In this document: in pieces, positions 36,073 to 46,400 of the stretch | How positions within the stretch are numbered: the first letter of the stretch is position 1 | Layout of the letters: each line of letters begins with the position of its first letter | Source: Rhodothermales bacterium | GTDB lineage: Bacteria; Bacteroidota; Rhodothermia; Rhodothermales; JAHQVL01 | NCBI GenBank assembly: GCA_041391505.1 | Contig: JAWKNW010000002.1 | Location: 62,001-126,000 of the forward strand | Direction of reading: 5' to 3' | Length of the DNA: 64,000 nucleotides | Translations under genes and position numbers: made by a program | Notes under the pieces: generated by a model | Told to the model about the DNA's origin: nothing | What the model saw: the letters and a program-made list of their open reading frames with translations, nothing else | Databases searched by the model: none

Positions 36073-38826
36073 ATGTCCGATCAACCGCCCAACCCCGCCC
36101 GCTTCAACCGACGCGAATTCCTCAAGCGCACGAACGTCACCGTCGCGTCGCTCCCCTTCGTGACCGCAGCGCTGGCCGCCCCACCGTCGCCGCCGGAGCC
36201 GCTCGTCGAGGGCGAAGCGCCGGTCCGCTGGCTCGACGGCGACGCGCCGGCCGCGTTCGCCGGCGCCACCTGGGGCGTACCCTGGCCTCGGGGGGCGCAT
36301 CCGGCGGACACGTCCTTTGCCCTCGAATCCGAGGCCGGCGCCGGCGTCCCGGTGCAGTCGTGGCCCACGGCCTTCTGGCCCGACGGCTCGCTGAAGTGGA
36401 CCGCCCACGCCATCCCGGCCGATGCCGTGCCGGCGGCGCGTTACCGCCTCGTTCCCGGACAACCCGCCCCCCCGCCCCGCCGGCTGACGGCCGTCGAGAC
36501 GCCGGACGGCATCGCCATCGACACCGGGGTCCTCACGGCCCGCATCGCGAAGACGGGAGAGGTCATCGTGAGGGACATCGCGCGCGGCGGAGCGCTCATC
36601 GCGCAGGACGGCCGGCTCGTCTGCCTGCTCGAAGATCGGACGCAGCCGGGCATCAAACGGGAAGAAGCCTTCACGGGCCGCATCGACGCCGTGACCCTCG
36701 AACAGTCGGGGCCGGTCCGCGCGGTCGTCCGGGTCGAAGGGCGGCACGCCCGCGCGGAACGGGCGTGGCTGCCGTTTACCGTCCGGCTCTATTTCTACGC
36801 CGGCGGCGAGGCCGTCCGCGTGATGCACACCATCGTGTTCGACGGCGACGAGCACAACGACTTCATCGCGGGGCTCGGCCTGCGTTTTTCCGTGCCGATG
36901 CGGGGCGAACTGCACGACCGGCACGTGCGCTTCGCCGGCAGCGAGGGCGGCCTCTTCGCCGAGGCGGTTCGCGGGCTGACGGGGCTGCGGATCGACCCGG
37001 GCGAGGCCGTCCGCCAGGCCCAGGTGGCCGGACGCGCCACGCCGCCGCTGGACGCCTGGAATCCCCGCGTGCCGCCGCGCCTGCCGTACGTGCCGGCCTA
37101 CAACGACTGGACGCTGGACCAGGTCACCGCCGACGGCTTCCAGATTCGCAAGCGCACCGCCGACGGTCAGACCTGGCTGACGGCCGCCCAGGGACAGCGC
37201 TCCGATGGCTTCGGCTACGTCGGCACGCCGGCGGGTGGGCTCGGGTTCGGCCTCCGCCATTTCTGGCAGAGCTACCCGGCCCAGCTCGACATCCGCGACG
37301 CCGCGACGGATACCGCAGCGGTTACGCTGTGGATGTGGGCCCCCAACGCGCAGCCTATGGACCTCCGCCCCTACCACGACGGCATGGGGCAGGACACGTA
37401 CGACAAGCAGTACAATGGCGGACTCGAAATCACCTATGAGGACTACGAGCCGGGCTTCGACACCCCCGAAGGCGTCGCCCGCACCAGCGAGCTGTACCTG
37501 TGGGCCCTGTCGTCGACGCCGCCCCGGGAGCGCCTCGCGCAGCTGACGGCCGCCGTCCGCACGCCGCCGGTTCTCGTCACCACGCCGGCGTACCTGCATG
37601 CCTGCGACGTCTTCGGCGGGATCTGGGCGCCGGTCGACCGGTCGACCGCGGCGCGCGCCGACATCGAGGACACGCTCGACGGGTTCTTCGACTTCTACCG
37701 GAACCAGCGCGAGCAGCGGCGCTGGTACGGCTTCTGGAACTACGGCGACGTGATGCATACGTACGACGCCGACCGCCACGAGTGGCGCTACGACGTGGGC
37801 GGGTACGCCTGGGACAACTCGGAGCTGTCCACCGACCTCTGGCTCTGGCTGCAGTTCATCCGCAGCGGACGCGCCGACCTGTTCCGGTTCGCCGAGGCCA
37901 TGACGCGGCACACCGGCGAGGTGGACGTCCACCACACCGGCCGCTTCGCACCGCTGGGGTCGCGGCACAACGTGCTCCACTGGGGATGCAGCGCCAAGCA
38001 GCTGCGCATCGGTACGGCCCTGAACCGGCGCTATTATTATTACCTCACCGCCGACGAGCGTGTCGGCGACCTGATGCGGGAGCAGATCGAGGCCGGCCGC
38101 GCGCTGCAGCGCATCCCCCCGGGCCGCAAGCTGGCGTCGGCGGAGAAGCCGGGCGACCTCGACCGCGCGCGGCCCACCGATCCCGACCGGATCGGGGTGA
38201 GCGTGGGTACGGACTGGGGGTCGCTCGCCGGCGCCTGGCTGACGGAGTGGGAGCGGACGGGCGATACGCGGATGCGCGACCGGCTCGTGGCCGGCATGCA
38301 GACCCTCGGCCGGCAGCCGCACGGCTTCTTCAGCACGGGGCAGGTGATGCACCTCGACACCGGGGCCTTCGACCTCGTCACCCACGACGAGGTGGGCGTA
38401 TCGCACCTCAACGCCGTTTTTGGCCTCGTCGAGGTCTGCGCCGAACTCATCCAGTTGCTCGACGTGCCGGAATTCGAGCAGGCGTGGCTGCAGTATTGCA
38501 CGCTCTACAGCGCGCCGGCGGAGGAGCAGGAACGGCGGCTCGGTCAGTCCTTCAGAAACAACGGATTGCGCCAGGGGCACTCGCGGCTGACCGCCTATGC
38601 CGCGCGCGCCACGAACGATCCGGCCCTCGCGGCGCGGGCGTGGGACGAGTTCTCCGGCCGCGGCGGGCGCATCCCGTCGGCGCGGGCCCCGGAGACGACG
38701 CGCCTGGCGGGCCCCGACGTCCTGCGACCCATCGACGAGGCGCCGACGGTGTCGAGCAACGGCACGGCCCAGCTGGGGCTCGCGGCCATCCAGTGCCTGG
38801 CGCTGGTCGGCGATCGCTGGGGATAG
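36073..38826 (+). CDS. Tat-exported exo-rhamnogalacturonan lyase-like protein
   Basis: 917 residues from ATG 36073; the frame is open further upstream, but MSDQPPNPARFNRREFLKRT provides a Tat signal (R-R-E-F) at the right distance. The first beta domain contains TWGVPWPRGAHP and VPVQSWPTAFWPDGSLKWTA, hallmarks of the RIFT-barrel start of exo-rhamnogalacturonan-lyase-type proteins (PcRGLX). A middle beta domain carries RLYFYAGGEAVRVMHTIVFD, and an alpha/alpha-barrel region has WYGFWNYGDVMHTYD, NSELSTDLWLW and HNVLHWGCSAKQL. These enzymes remove disaccharides from rhamnogalacturonan, but related proteins of unknown specificity are common in marine and soil bacteria, so the substrate remains open. 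It fits the saccharide theme of the sulfatase cluster but is not in an operon with it. Confidence 0.82.
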   Translation: MSDQPPNPARFNRREFLKRTNVTVASLPFVTAALAAPPSPPEPLVEGEAPVRWLDGDAPAAFAGATWGVPWPRGAHPADTSFALESEAGAGVPVQSWPTAFWPDGSLKWTAHAIPADAVPAARYRLVPGQPAPPPRRLTAVETPDGIAIDTGVLTARIAKTGEVIVRDIARGGALIAQDGRLVCLLEDRTQPGIKREEAFTGRIDAVTLEQSGPVRAVVRVEGRHARAERAWLPFTVRLYFYAGGEAVRVMHTIVFDGDEHNDFIAGLGLRFSVPMRGELHDRHVRFAGSEGGLFAEAVRGLTGLRIDPGEAVRQAQVAGRATPPLDAWNPRVPPRLPYVPAYNDWTLDQVTADGFQIRKRTADGQTWLTAAQGQRSDGFGYVGTPAGGLGFGLRHFWQSYPAQLDIRDAATDTAAVTLWMWAPNAQPMDLRPYHDGMGQDTYDKQYNGGLEITYEDYEPGFDTPEGVARTSELYLWALSSTPPRERLAQLTAAVRTPPVLVTTPAYLHACDVFGGIWAPVDRSTAARADIEDTLDGFFDFYRNQREQRRWYGFWNYGDVMHTYDADRHEWRYDVGGYAWDNSELSTDLWLWLQFIRSGRADLFRFAEAMTRHTGEVDVHHTGRFAPLGSRHNVLHWGCSAKQLRIGTALNRRYYYYLTADERVGDLMREQIEAGRALQRIPPGRKLASAEKPGDLDRARPTDPDRIGVSVGTDWGSLAGAWLTEWERTGDTRMRDRLVAGMQTLGRQPHGFFSTGQVMHLDTGAFDLVTHDEVGVSHLNAVFGLVEVCAELIQLLDVPEFEQAWLQYCTLYSAPAEEQERRLGQSFRNNGLRQGHSRLTAYAARATNDPALAARAWDEFSGRGGRIPSARAPETTRLAGPDVLRPIDEAPTVSSNGTAQLGLAAIQCLALVGDRWG

Positions 38827-38841
38827 GCGTTCGCCGGGCCG

Positions 38842-40419
38842 TCACCGGTTGACGGAGGCCTTGAGTCCGTCGCGGAGCGCGCGCCAGAGAAACCGGAAGA
38901 ACGGGTCCTCGTCCCGCACATACGCCGTTTCCCCCACGCGCAACGGCTCGTCGGGACTGGCGGGATTGCTCTCCGCGATGAGGACGCCGTTGACGAAGAA
39001 GGTCTTGAGCCGATCCTGCAACCGCCTGGACCGATCGACCTTGTCGACAAACCCCATTTTCAGGTCGCGGTAGGCCACCCGCACCTCGCCGTCGGCCCGG
39101 GCATCGTCTACCCGGATGTCGAACGCGAGGCTGTCGACATACCCGCTCCCGATGCGAATGCCCTTGAGGTTGGTGAGGACAGGCGACACGAGTTCGGCCG
39201 ACATGCCGCTGAGGGTGCCATGGTAGCGCATCATGAAGGTGGGGACGTGGAGCGGCATTTCGAACGCGGCATGCAGGATGCCGGCGTCTTGAAACCGCGC
39301 GCGGGCATAGAGCAGCGCGGCGCCGCCGTCCGGCCGCGTCGTGTCCGGCTCGGAGGAGATGCCGCTGCCGGCGAGGTTGACCTCGTCGAACCAGACCATG
39401 CCCTGCAGCTCCCCGTCTTCCTCCATTTCCCGGTACTGGATGTGGGCCGTGCGGAGCGAGAGGGCGTCGAGATAGACGGGCATGCCGATGGCCTGGAGGG
39501 CCTCGTGAGGCAACATCGGAGTGGGCTTGTTCGGGTCCTCCGGTAGATGTTTATCCTTGTACACATCGAGAAACGCTGAATCGACAGCGATCACGTCGAT
39601 GCGGATGGCCTGCTGATCGAGGAGTGCGCGGTAATCCACGCCGGCCAGCCGGACGCCGGCGATCCCGGTCGCGATCCGATTTGTACGGAACGCGACGCGG
39701 CGCATGAAGGCTTCGTCCGCAAACATGGGCGTCACGTGCATCGAATCCACATCCAGCCGACCCTGCCGGGTGGAGCCGGCGATGCCGTCCAGGGTGACCG
39801 CATGCAGGCTGTCGGCCGTCGTCCACCGGACTGACGGTATGGCAAAGCGGAGATCCCGGCAGAACGCGACGCGCGTGGTGTCGCGCAGGCCGGCCTCGCT
39901 GAGTTCCAGTCCGATGATTTCGAGGTCGAACGCGCCGAGATACGGCGCCGCGCCGAGCCGCAGCGCCGGCAGTGTGATGCGATCCACCGACACATCGGGC
40001 AGCCGACCGACGAGATGCGCCATCGAAATGCCGGCCTCGTCGTCAGGGGCGGACGCTCGTTCGCCATCGACCGTCAATCCCTCCAACGCGATGGCGCGGA
40101 TGGAGATGCGCCGATCGATCAGCCAGGGCAGCAGCCTGATGCCCTGGACGGCCAGCAAGGGGATGCGGACGTCAATGCCGGGCGTCGTGGAATCGCCATC
40201 GGCCACATAGGCGATATCGCGGGCGACAAACGACCGCGTCAGGAGCGACAGGCGGAACGCAGAGACGGATACGCGGCCGGGCCGGCCGGCCTCGGCCAGG
40301 GCGCGATTGATGCGCGCCTCGACGAACGCCGCGTCGATGTGCTGCCGCACGACGATCGCCCCCACCACAAGCAGCGCGACGACCCCGGCAAGGAGTATCA
40401 AGAACATCCGGCGTTGCAT
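38842..40419 (-). CDS. AsmA-like inner-membrane-anchored protein
   Basis: 525 residues from ATG 40419, which places a single membrane helix (MFLILLAGVVALLVVGAIVV) at the N-terminus; the frame is open to 40647, but the extra codons are not signal-like. After a helical start (IDAAFVEARINRALAEAG) the protein is long and beta-rich with repeated D-x-R-I-P-L-L-A-V-x-G, ISIRAIALEGLTVDG and VSVDRITLPALRLG strands, the look of AsmA/DUF748 proteins, which form periplasmic grooves tied to lipid transport or outer-membrane assembly. The C-terminal DPFFRFLWRALRDGLKASV is amphipathic. It is convergent with the lyase-like gene, ending 16 bp from it. The family call is by architecture and is moderately sure. 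Confidence 0.75.
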   Translation of the reverse strand: MQRRMFLILLAGVVALLVVGAIVVRQHIDAAFVEARINRALAEAGRPGRVSVSAFRLSLLTRSFVARDIAYVADGDSTTPGIDVRIPLLAVQGIRLLPWLIDRRISIRAIALEGLTVDGERASAPDDEAGISMAHLVGRLPDVSVDRITLPALRLGAAPYLGAFDLEIIGLELSEAGLRDTTRVAFCRDLRFAIPSVRWTTADSLHAVTLDGIAGSTRQGRLDVDSMHVTPMFADEAFMRRVAFRTNRIATGIAGVRLAGVDYRALLDQQAIRIDVIAVDSAFLDVYKDKHLPEDPNKPTPMLPHEALQAIGMPVYLDALSLRTAHIQYREMEEDGELQGMVWFDEVNLAGSGISSEPDTTRPDGGAALLYARARFQDAGILHAAFEMPLHVPTFMMRYHGTLSGMSAELVSPVLTNLKGIRIGSGYVDSLAFDIRVDDARADGEVRVAYRDLKMGFVDKVDRSRRLQDRLKTFFVNGVLIAESNPASPDEPLRVGETAYVRDEDPFFRFLWRALRDGLKASVNR

Positions 40420-40496
40420 AGAGGATGGTGTTCGATCTGGTGGGATACTTTTGAAGATCATCACATCCGCATTAAACCTGCCCCCCCTGTCCCCCC

Positions 40497-40516
40497 CATG
40501 ATCCCCCAGGATCATG
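40497..40516. repeat. Short perfect hairpin in a C-rich intergenic stretch
   Basis: CATGATCC / GGATCATG with loop CCCA, between the divergent starts at 40419 and 40683. No T run, so not a clear terminator; it could be an operator-like site for either gene. Confidence 0.45.
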
Positions 40517-40682
40517 AGGTTCGCTGTAGGACTCGCGGCACAGCTCGGGTAGGAAGATCGGTTGACGGCGAGCCCGCTGCGCGTGTTTCCCGCGCCGGGG
40601 ACTTCCCGGATTGCCGAACTTTTTCGTAGGTTCTCTCCAGACCGCACTCGCGATCCCCCGCAACCCGTGACCTTGCATGCCC

Positions 40683-41633
40683 ATGACGCGCAGACACTTT
40701 ATCGCCGCCACCTCCGCACTCGCCGCCTCCACGCTGGCGGCACGCTCTGTTTTCGCGTGGACACGGCCGGCCGAGCGCGCTTTCCGGCTCTGCCTGAACC
40801 CCGGCAACATCGGCGTCGCCGCCAACCAGCAGACGCTGCTCGACATGGCGATCGCGCACGGGTATGAGGCCATCATCTCGATGCCCGACCAGCTGGCCGC
40901 CTTTTCGAAGGGTGAGATGGATGCGCTGGTCGGCAAGATGAAGGACCATGCGATCACCTGGGGATCAGGCAACCTCCCCGTGGATTTCCGGACGACGGAC
41001 GCGGCCCAGCAGGAGGGACTGAAGGCGCTGCCGGCGATGGCGAAGGCGCTTCAATCCGCCGGCGCCACCCGGATGAACACCTGGATCATGCCGTTCCACA
41101 ACGAACTGACCTATACGCAGAACTGGAAACAGCACGTAGCCCGTCTCCGCGCCTGCGCCGAGGTGCTCGAAGATCACGGCATCCGGCTCGGGCTCGAATA
41201 TGTCGGGCCCAAAACCCTTCTCGTCCGCGGCCGGTACCCGTTCATGCGGACGATGGCGGAAGGCCTCGAACTCTGCGACGCCATCGGGACGCCGAACATG
41301 GGTCTCGTGCTCGACAGCTTCCACTGGTACACCGCCGGCGACTCGGCCGACGACCTCCGCGCCCTCACGCCGGCGCAGGTCGTGACCGTGGACCTCAACG
41401 ACGCCCGCGTCGACCTCTCCCGCGACGAGCAGCTCGACGGCACCCGCGAACTCCCCGGCGCCACCGGCAAGATCAACCTGAAGGCCTTCCTCACCGCCCT
41501 CGTCGACATCGGCTACGCCGGCCCCGTCCGCGCCGAACCCTTCAACCAGCCGCTCCGCGACATGGACGACGAGGACGCCCTACGCGCGACGCACGAGGCC
41601 ATGACGCGCGCGTTCAAACTGATCGAGGCGTAA
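40683..41633 (+). CDS. Exported TIM-barrel sugar phosphate isomerase/epimerase-like protein
   Basis: 316 residues from ATG 40683; an ATG two codons upstream is also possible. The N-terminus MTRRHFIAATSALAASTLAA is a Tat-like signal (R-R-H-F). The body matches the AP-endonuclease-2/xylose-isomerase-like TIM barrel: FRLCLNPGNIGV at strand 1, ARLRACAEVLEDHGIRLGLE (glutamate at strand 5), MGLVLDSFHWYTAGD (metal-binding Asp and His), VVTVDLNDARVDLSRDEQLD, and a final GYAGPVRAEPFNQ. These residues would hold a divalent metal for sugar isomerisation or epimerisation. As with the UxuA-like gene, export sets it apart from the cytoplasmic relatives. It is a single-gene unit. Confidence 0.85.
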   Translation: MTRRHFIAATSALAASTLAARSVFAWTRPAERAFRLCLNPGNIGVAANQQTLLDMAIAHGYEAIISMPDQLAAFSKGEMDALVGKMKDHAITWGSGNLPVDFRTTDAAQQEGLKALPAMAKALQSAGATRMNTWIMPFHNELTYTQNWKQHVARLRACAEVLEDHGIRLGLEYVGPKTLLVRGRYPFMRTMAEGLELCDAIGTPNMGLVLDSFHWYTAGDSADDLRALTPAQVVTVDLNDARVDLSRDEQLDGTRELPGATGKINLKAFLTALVDIGYAGPVRAEPFNQPLRDMDDEDALRATHEAMTRAFKLIEA

Positions 41634-41747
41634 GCGCCGGACCGGGTTGTAGGCGCAGTCCTACGCCGGCTGTCTGCACACTCCGACAGGGTATGATCCC
41701 GATTACGGTATCGCTCCGGCGAGCGATCCGTTAGGTTGTTTACTGGC

Positions 41748-41770
41748 GGGGCCAACAGGCCCCTAGTTTT
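41748..41770 (+). terminator. Weak candidate terminator after the TIM-barrel gene
   Basis: GGGGCC (41748-41753), loop AACA, GGCCCC (41758-41763), then TAGTTTT. The stem is short and the T run impure; it could end the gene that stops at 41633 or lie in the leader of the next gene. Confidence 0.4.
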
Positions 41771-41791
41771 CAACCAGATGAGGAGGAGATT

Positions 41792-42355
41792 ATGAATACC
41801 CCGCAACCCACGCAGACCGCCCGTAACCATGCCGGCCCGGGTCTTTACCGGCTCAAGGTGCTCGATGGATTCGAAGTGGCCAACCCCGACCTCGACATTC
41901 GCGGCTGGGAGGTTTTCGGCGTCGATGGCGCGCACATCGGCATGATCGAGGATCTCATCGTCGATCCCGACCGGCTCGAAGTGCGCTACGTGTTCGTGCG
42001 GATGACCGAGGACGCGTCGGACGATGCCGCCTATGTGATCATCCCGATCGGGATGATCTCGGCGGACAAACGGGAAGACAAGGTGCACCTTGTGGGCGTC
42101 GAAACGGCCTACGTGCGTGGTCTACCCCACTTTCTGGGCGACCACATCGAACGGTCCTTCGAGCGCTCCACGCGGGAGACACTTTCCCGGAAACCGGACG
42201 CCACCTCGGCCCCCGACGACGATTCGTTTTACCAGCACCCGCATTTCGACGGGAATCGATTTCTCGAGCGCCGGCGGCGCCAGCTCATCGACCGCGCAGG
42301 CGCCCTGACGTCTACGCTCAATCGAAACCCTTACCTGCGCCGGCGCATCCGCTGA
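41792..42355 (+). CDS. PRC-barrel domain protein
   Basis: 187 residues from ATG 41792, preceded at 5-8 bp by GAGGAGGAG, an unusually strong Shine-Dalgarno sequence for this window, which suggests high translation. Residues about 20-125 form a PRC-barrel-like unit: LDGFEVANPDLDIRGWEVFG, IGMIEDLIVDPDRLEVRYVF, AYVIIPIGMISADKREDKVH and ETAYVRGLPHF. The C-terminal part is charged (FLERRRRQLIDRAG, ending LRRRIR) and probably helical. Stress-related PRC-barrel proteins of this size occur in many bacteria; a role in stress or surface adaptation is inferred only. No signal peptide is present. It lies about 108 bp upstream of the metal transporter gene. Confidence 0.88.
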   Translation: MNTPQPTQTARNHAGPGLYRLKVLDGFEVANPDLDIRGWEVFGVDGAHIGMIEDLIVDPDRLEVRYVFVRMTEDASDDAAYVIIPIGMISADKREDKVHLVGVETAYVRGLPHFLGDHIERSFERSTRETLSRKPDATSAPDDDSFYQHPHFDGNRFLERRRRQLIDRAGALTSTLNRNPYLRRRIR

Positions 42356-42462
42356 GCGCCCCGTAGCGTGCAATCCCCTGCGACGTAGCCTTGTGAGGCA
42401 GCAGGCCGGCTTCCCATCCTTCGGCCGCTACGCAGGGAATGCCCTTTACCGAACTCCGTAGC

Positions 42463-43374
42463 ATGGCATCCGATCACGCCCACACGACCCATCGCGATAC
42501 CGGCGGCGCGCGGCTTCTGGCAGCGCTGTTCCTGAACGCCGGCATCACCGTCGTACAGGTCGCCGGGGGACTCCTCTCCGGCAGCCTGTCGCTGCTGGCC
42601 GACGCCGTGCATAACGCAAGCGATGCCGCCGCCATCGGCATCAGTTATTACGCCTTCCGGATCGCGGGCAGGAAGGCCGATCGCGTGCGCACCTTCGGGT
42701 ACCGCAGGGCCGAGACGATCGGCGCCCTGATCAATCTGGTCGCCCTGATCGTCATTTCGCTGTTTTTGATCGCCCAGGCCGTGGAACGGTTCGCCGCACC
42801 CGAACCCATCGACGGCACCATGATGCTGGCCGTGGGCGGCATCGCGTTCATCGAGGATCTGATCTCAGCCGTTCTCCTGTACCGCGACGCCGGCCACAGC
42901 CTCAACATGCGCAGCGCGTTCCTGCACATGCTGGGCGACACCCTGGCGACCGTCGGCGTGATGCTCGGCAGTGTGGCTATCCTGGCGACGGAAGCGTACT
43001 GGGTCGATCCCCTGCTTACCGTGCTCATCTCCCTGTACCTGATAAAGCACAGCTATCGCGCGCTCCGGAAAGCGATCGGGGTCGTGATGGAAAGCGCTCC
43101 GGCGGACATCGACTACGATGCCGTCGTGGCCACGATGCGCGGAATCGACGGCGTGGAGGATGTCCATCACGTGCATCTGTGGCAGCTCGACGAACAGCGG
43201 ACGGCGCTCGAAGCCCATATCGTCGTCGCATCCGCTGCGATGCCGCGGTTCGACCAGCTCAAAGAGCGCATCAAGCGCGCCGTGCGCGACGTCCACGCGA
43301 TTCAGCACACGACCCTCGAAATGGAATTGAGCCCCTGCCGGCATCCGGAGAACGGTGTTGTCCCGCTCGAGTGA
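42463..43374 (+). CDS. Cation diffusion facilitator (Zn/Co/Cd efflux transporter)
   Basis: 303 residues from ATG 42463; an ATG at 42439 is in frame but adds residues that are not typical. The His-rich start MASDHAHTTHRD is followed by six membrane helices, for example LLAALFLNAGITVVQVAGG and LINLVALIVISLFLIAQAV. The metal site of the family is intact: LLADAVHNASD in helix 2 (Asp47, His50, Asp54) and HMLGDTLATVG in helix 5. The C-terminal cytoplasmic domain has IDGVEDVHHVHLWQLDEQRT, the usual His-containing regulatory fold. Members export Zn(II), Co(II) or Cd(II) against protons and work as dimers. The HxxxD pair suggests Zn/Cd-type selectivity, which is inference. No metal regulator is nearby. 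Confidence 0.95.
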   Translation: MASDHAHTTHRDTGGARLLAALFLNAGITVVQVAGGLLSGSLSLLADAVHNASDAAAIGISYYAFRIAGRKADRVRTFGYRRAETIGALINLVALIVISLFLIAQAVERFAAPEPIDGTMMLAVGGIAFIEDLISAVLLYRDAGHSLNMRSAFLHMLGDTLATVGVMLGSVAILATEAYWVDPLLTVLISLYLIKHSYRALRKAIGVVMESAPADIDYDAVVATMRGIDGVEDVHHVHLWQLDEQRTALEAHIVVASAAMPRFDQLKERIKRAVRDVHAIQHTTLEMELSPCRHPENGVVPLE

Positions 43375-43490
43375 GCCGGACGCGCCGCTGCCTGCAACCA
43401 TTTCTGCCCTTTCCCCTCGCCGCGCTTCGTCATACCTTGTGTGTTAGGCCGGCCTTGATGCACGCCGGCACAAAGATAGGAAGACACACC

Positions 43491-46400
43491 ATGAGGCCAC
43501 AGCGTACGCTGGCCGGCAGGGACCGTACGATCGGGCTGGCCGGCCTTTTACTGCTAGTATGCACGAGTCCCTCCACGACGCGGGCGCAGGCCCTCGGCTC
43601 CTGTGAGCCAGCGCTCGCCGAGGCGTACCTCGACGTCAACAACGTCCGCGCCCGGATCCTGAATAACGGCGGGCTTTTTTATCGCGGCGAGCCGCACGTC
43701 TACAACGTCCCGAAAGGCTCTTCGTCCAACGCCATCTTCGCGACCAACATCTGGATCGGCGGCTTAGTCGGCAACGAGACCGTGCCTAGAGTGGCCGGCT
43801 CTATGTATGGCCCCTGGGAATTCTGGGCCGGCCCGCTTGACGAAAATGGCAACCCACCCGGCGACTGTTCGGAGTACGACCGACTCTATTCTGTCTACCG
43901 GGCAGATATCGAGGCCTACGAAGCCACCGGCGTCTCCACCGACGACCTGCGCGACTGGCCCACCGGCCTCGGCGCACCGACCCTGGCGCCACCACGCAAC
44001 CGGATCGACGACGACGGCGACGGCGAGGTCGACGAGGCCGGCGAGGAGATCGCGTTCGACATCAACGTCCCGCTCGCGGAGCGCACGAATCGGGTCATCG
44101 ACCTCGCGGCTGGCGAGCGGCCTGCAATCCTCGGCGATCAGACCATCTGGTGGGTGATGAACGACCTGGGCAACGTGCACGAGCGCAGCGATGGCCTCCC
44201 GCTGGGAGTCGAGGTCCACGGCATGGCCTTCGCCTTTGTTCAACCGACAGGATTGCGAAGTGCCACCACTCCCGGCTTCGGCCCATTGTCGGACATGACG
44301 CTCTACCGCTACACGGTATTCAACCGAAACGACCGGATCTTACAAAAGACGTACTTCACCATCTGGTCGGACCCCGATCTGGGCGATTTTGCGGACGATT
44401 ATGTGGGATCGGACACGACGCTGGGGATAGGCTATGTCTACAATTCAGACAACGAAGACCTGTCGGGCGAGGGATACGGCTCGCCACCGCCGGCCGTCGG
44501 CTACGATTTTTTCCAGGGCCCCATCGTGCCCTCCCCCGGCGACACCGCGCGTGTCCGAGACCGGCTCTTGCCGGACATGCGCAACCTGCAGATGACCTCG
44601 TTCGCCTTCTACTACGGGGGCGGGTGCGTCACCTGTGAACCTATTGTTGCCCAGGACTTCTACTATTACATGCAGGCGCGGTGGAGGGACGGCCAGCGGT
44701 TCACCTACGGCGGAAACGGCCGCGATGTGGTGGGCGGCGGCTCCACCGTTCCGACCTCGTTCATGTATTCCGGTGACCCGTTCACGAACACAGGATGGAC
44801 CGAAGGCAATCCAGATCCCTTCAACCATGCGGTGCCTCCCATCAATCCGGGCGATCGCCGATTTTTGCAGTCCACAGGGCCGTTCACGATCGAGCCGGGG
44901 CAAAGCCAGGAGATCGTCTTCGGCGTCGTATTCGCCAGGGGGACCGATAACTTCGAGTCCGTCGCCGCGATGCGGCGCGCCGACCGGGCCGGCCAGGCCT
45001 TCGTCGACGCCGGCTTCCGTCAGGCCACTCCGCCCGACAAACCCGAACTCACTGCCACCGCTATCGACCGCGAGGTCGTGCTGGAGTGGAGCAACCCGCC
45101 GACTTCCAACAACTACCTCGACGGGTACCTGCAGCTCTCCCCGCTCGCCCAGACCGCTATCGACGCACCCCTCGCGGAACGGTCGTACGCATTCGAAGGC
45201 TACGACATTATCCAGTACGCCGACGCGGCCGACACCGTCGGTGCCGTCATTGCCACGTACGACGTCGTCAACGGCGTCACCCGCATCGTCGAGGGACTCC
45301 CCAACGAACTCAACGAAGAACTCGCCCGCGGCACCGACTCCGGCATCCAGCATTTCCATCGCCTCCAGAATCTCACCAACTACCGCACCTACCACTTCGG
45401 GGTGCGCGCCTACGCCTACAACGAGACCTCCTTCCCCCGCATCCTCCGTGGCCCCGTCGCCCGCGTTACCGTCACGCCGGCCCGGCCGATGGACGACGCT
45501 GCGGAGACCGCCGTCGAGGCCGCCGAGGATTTCGAGGCACCCGACCTGGTCGGTGTACCGAACGGTCTTACCGACGGACGCATCTGGGCAGACATCATCA
45601 ACCCGGCACGTGTCCGGGAGGCCACCTACACCGTCGAGTTTTACGACATCGAGGTCAACGCCCCCGCCTCTGTCGAGGACGAGAACAACCTCGATCCCGC
45701 CCCCGCCCGCGCCGAGAAGACCCTCCGCACCACCGCCACCACGTACGACATCAAGCGCAACGGCGCCGTCGTCTTCGACGGCTCGGCCACCGGCCGGCCG
45801 GCGCCCTTCCGCGAAGATGTCGCCCAGATCGACGGCCTGCGCTTCAGCGTGATTGCCCCCGAACCCGGCATCAAGGGCTTCGCCGCCGTGGCGAACCATG
45901 CCGGCCCGATCGACCCGCCCGACATGGCGGCCTTCGCCTTCAACAACTCGGGCTTCCCGGTCCTCGAAGGCACCCTCACGCCGGAAGGTTCGTATCCATC
46001 CAACGACCGCCCGACCGAGGGCGTCCAGCAGGCGCTCAGCCCGGCCAGATGGGGCTTCCACAAAGGCGGCGGCACGAGCATCAACTTCGGCCCGGCCGAT
46101 GACGGCGGCACCTTCCTTGGCCGCGCGGTGCGCAACGACAACATCGAACGCCTCGGCCTCTTCGACTGGGAGATGCGCTTCACGCAGGCCTGCGCCGACG
46201 GCATCGACGGCGTGATCGAAGAAACGGACTGCCTGGCCTGGCGCGCCTTCGAGGACGGCGCCATCGTCGAGGTGCCGTTCTCGCTCTGGCGCGTCGGCGC
46301 CGGCACGTTCTCCGATCCTTCGGACGACGTGCGGCTCATTCCGGGCATCTGCGAGGAAGCCTGCGATGCCGGCACGGATCCCCTCGTATTCGACCTCGGC

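Noticed and set aside
36037..38580. 847-codon minus-strand open frame
   Set aside because: Antisense to the exo-rhamnogalacturonan-lyase-like gene, with low-complexity Arg/Val/Asp translation and no start region.
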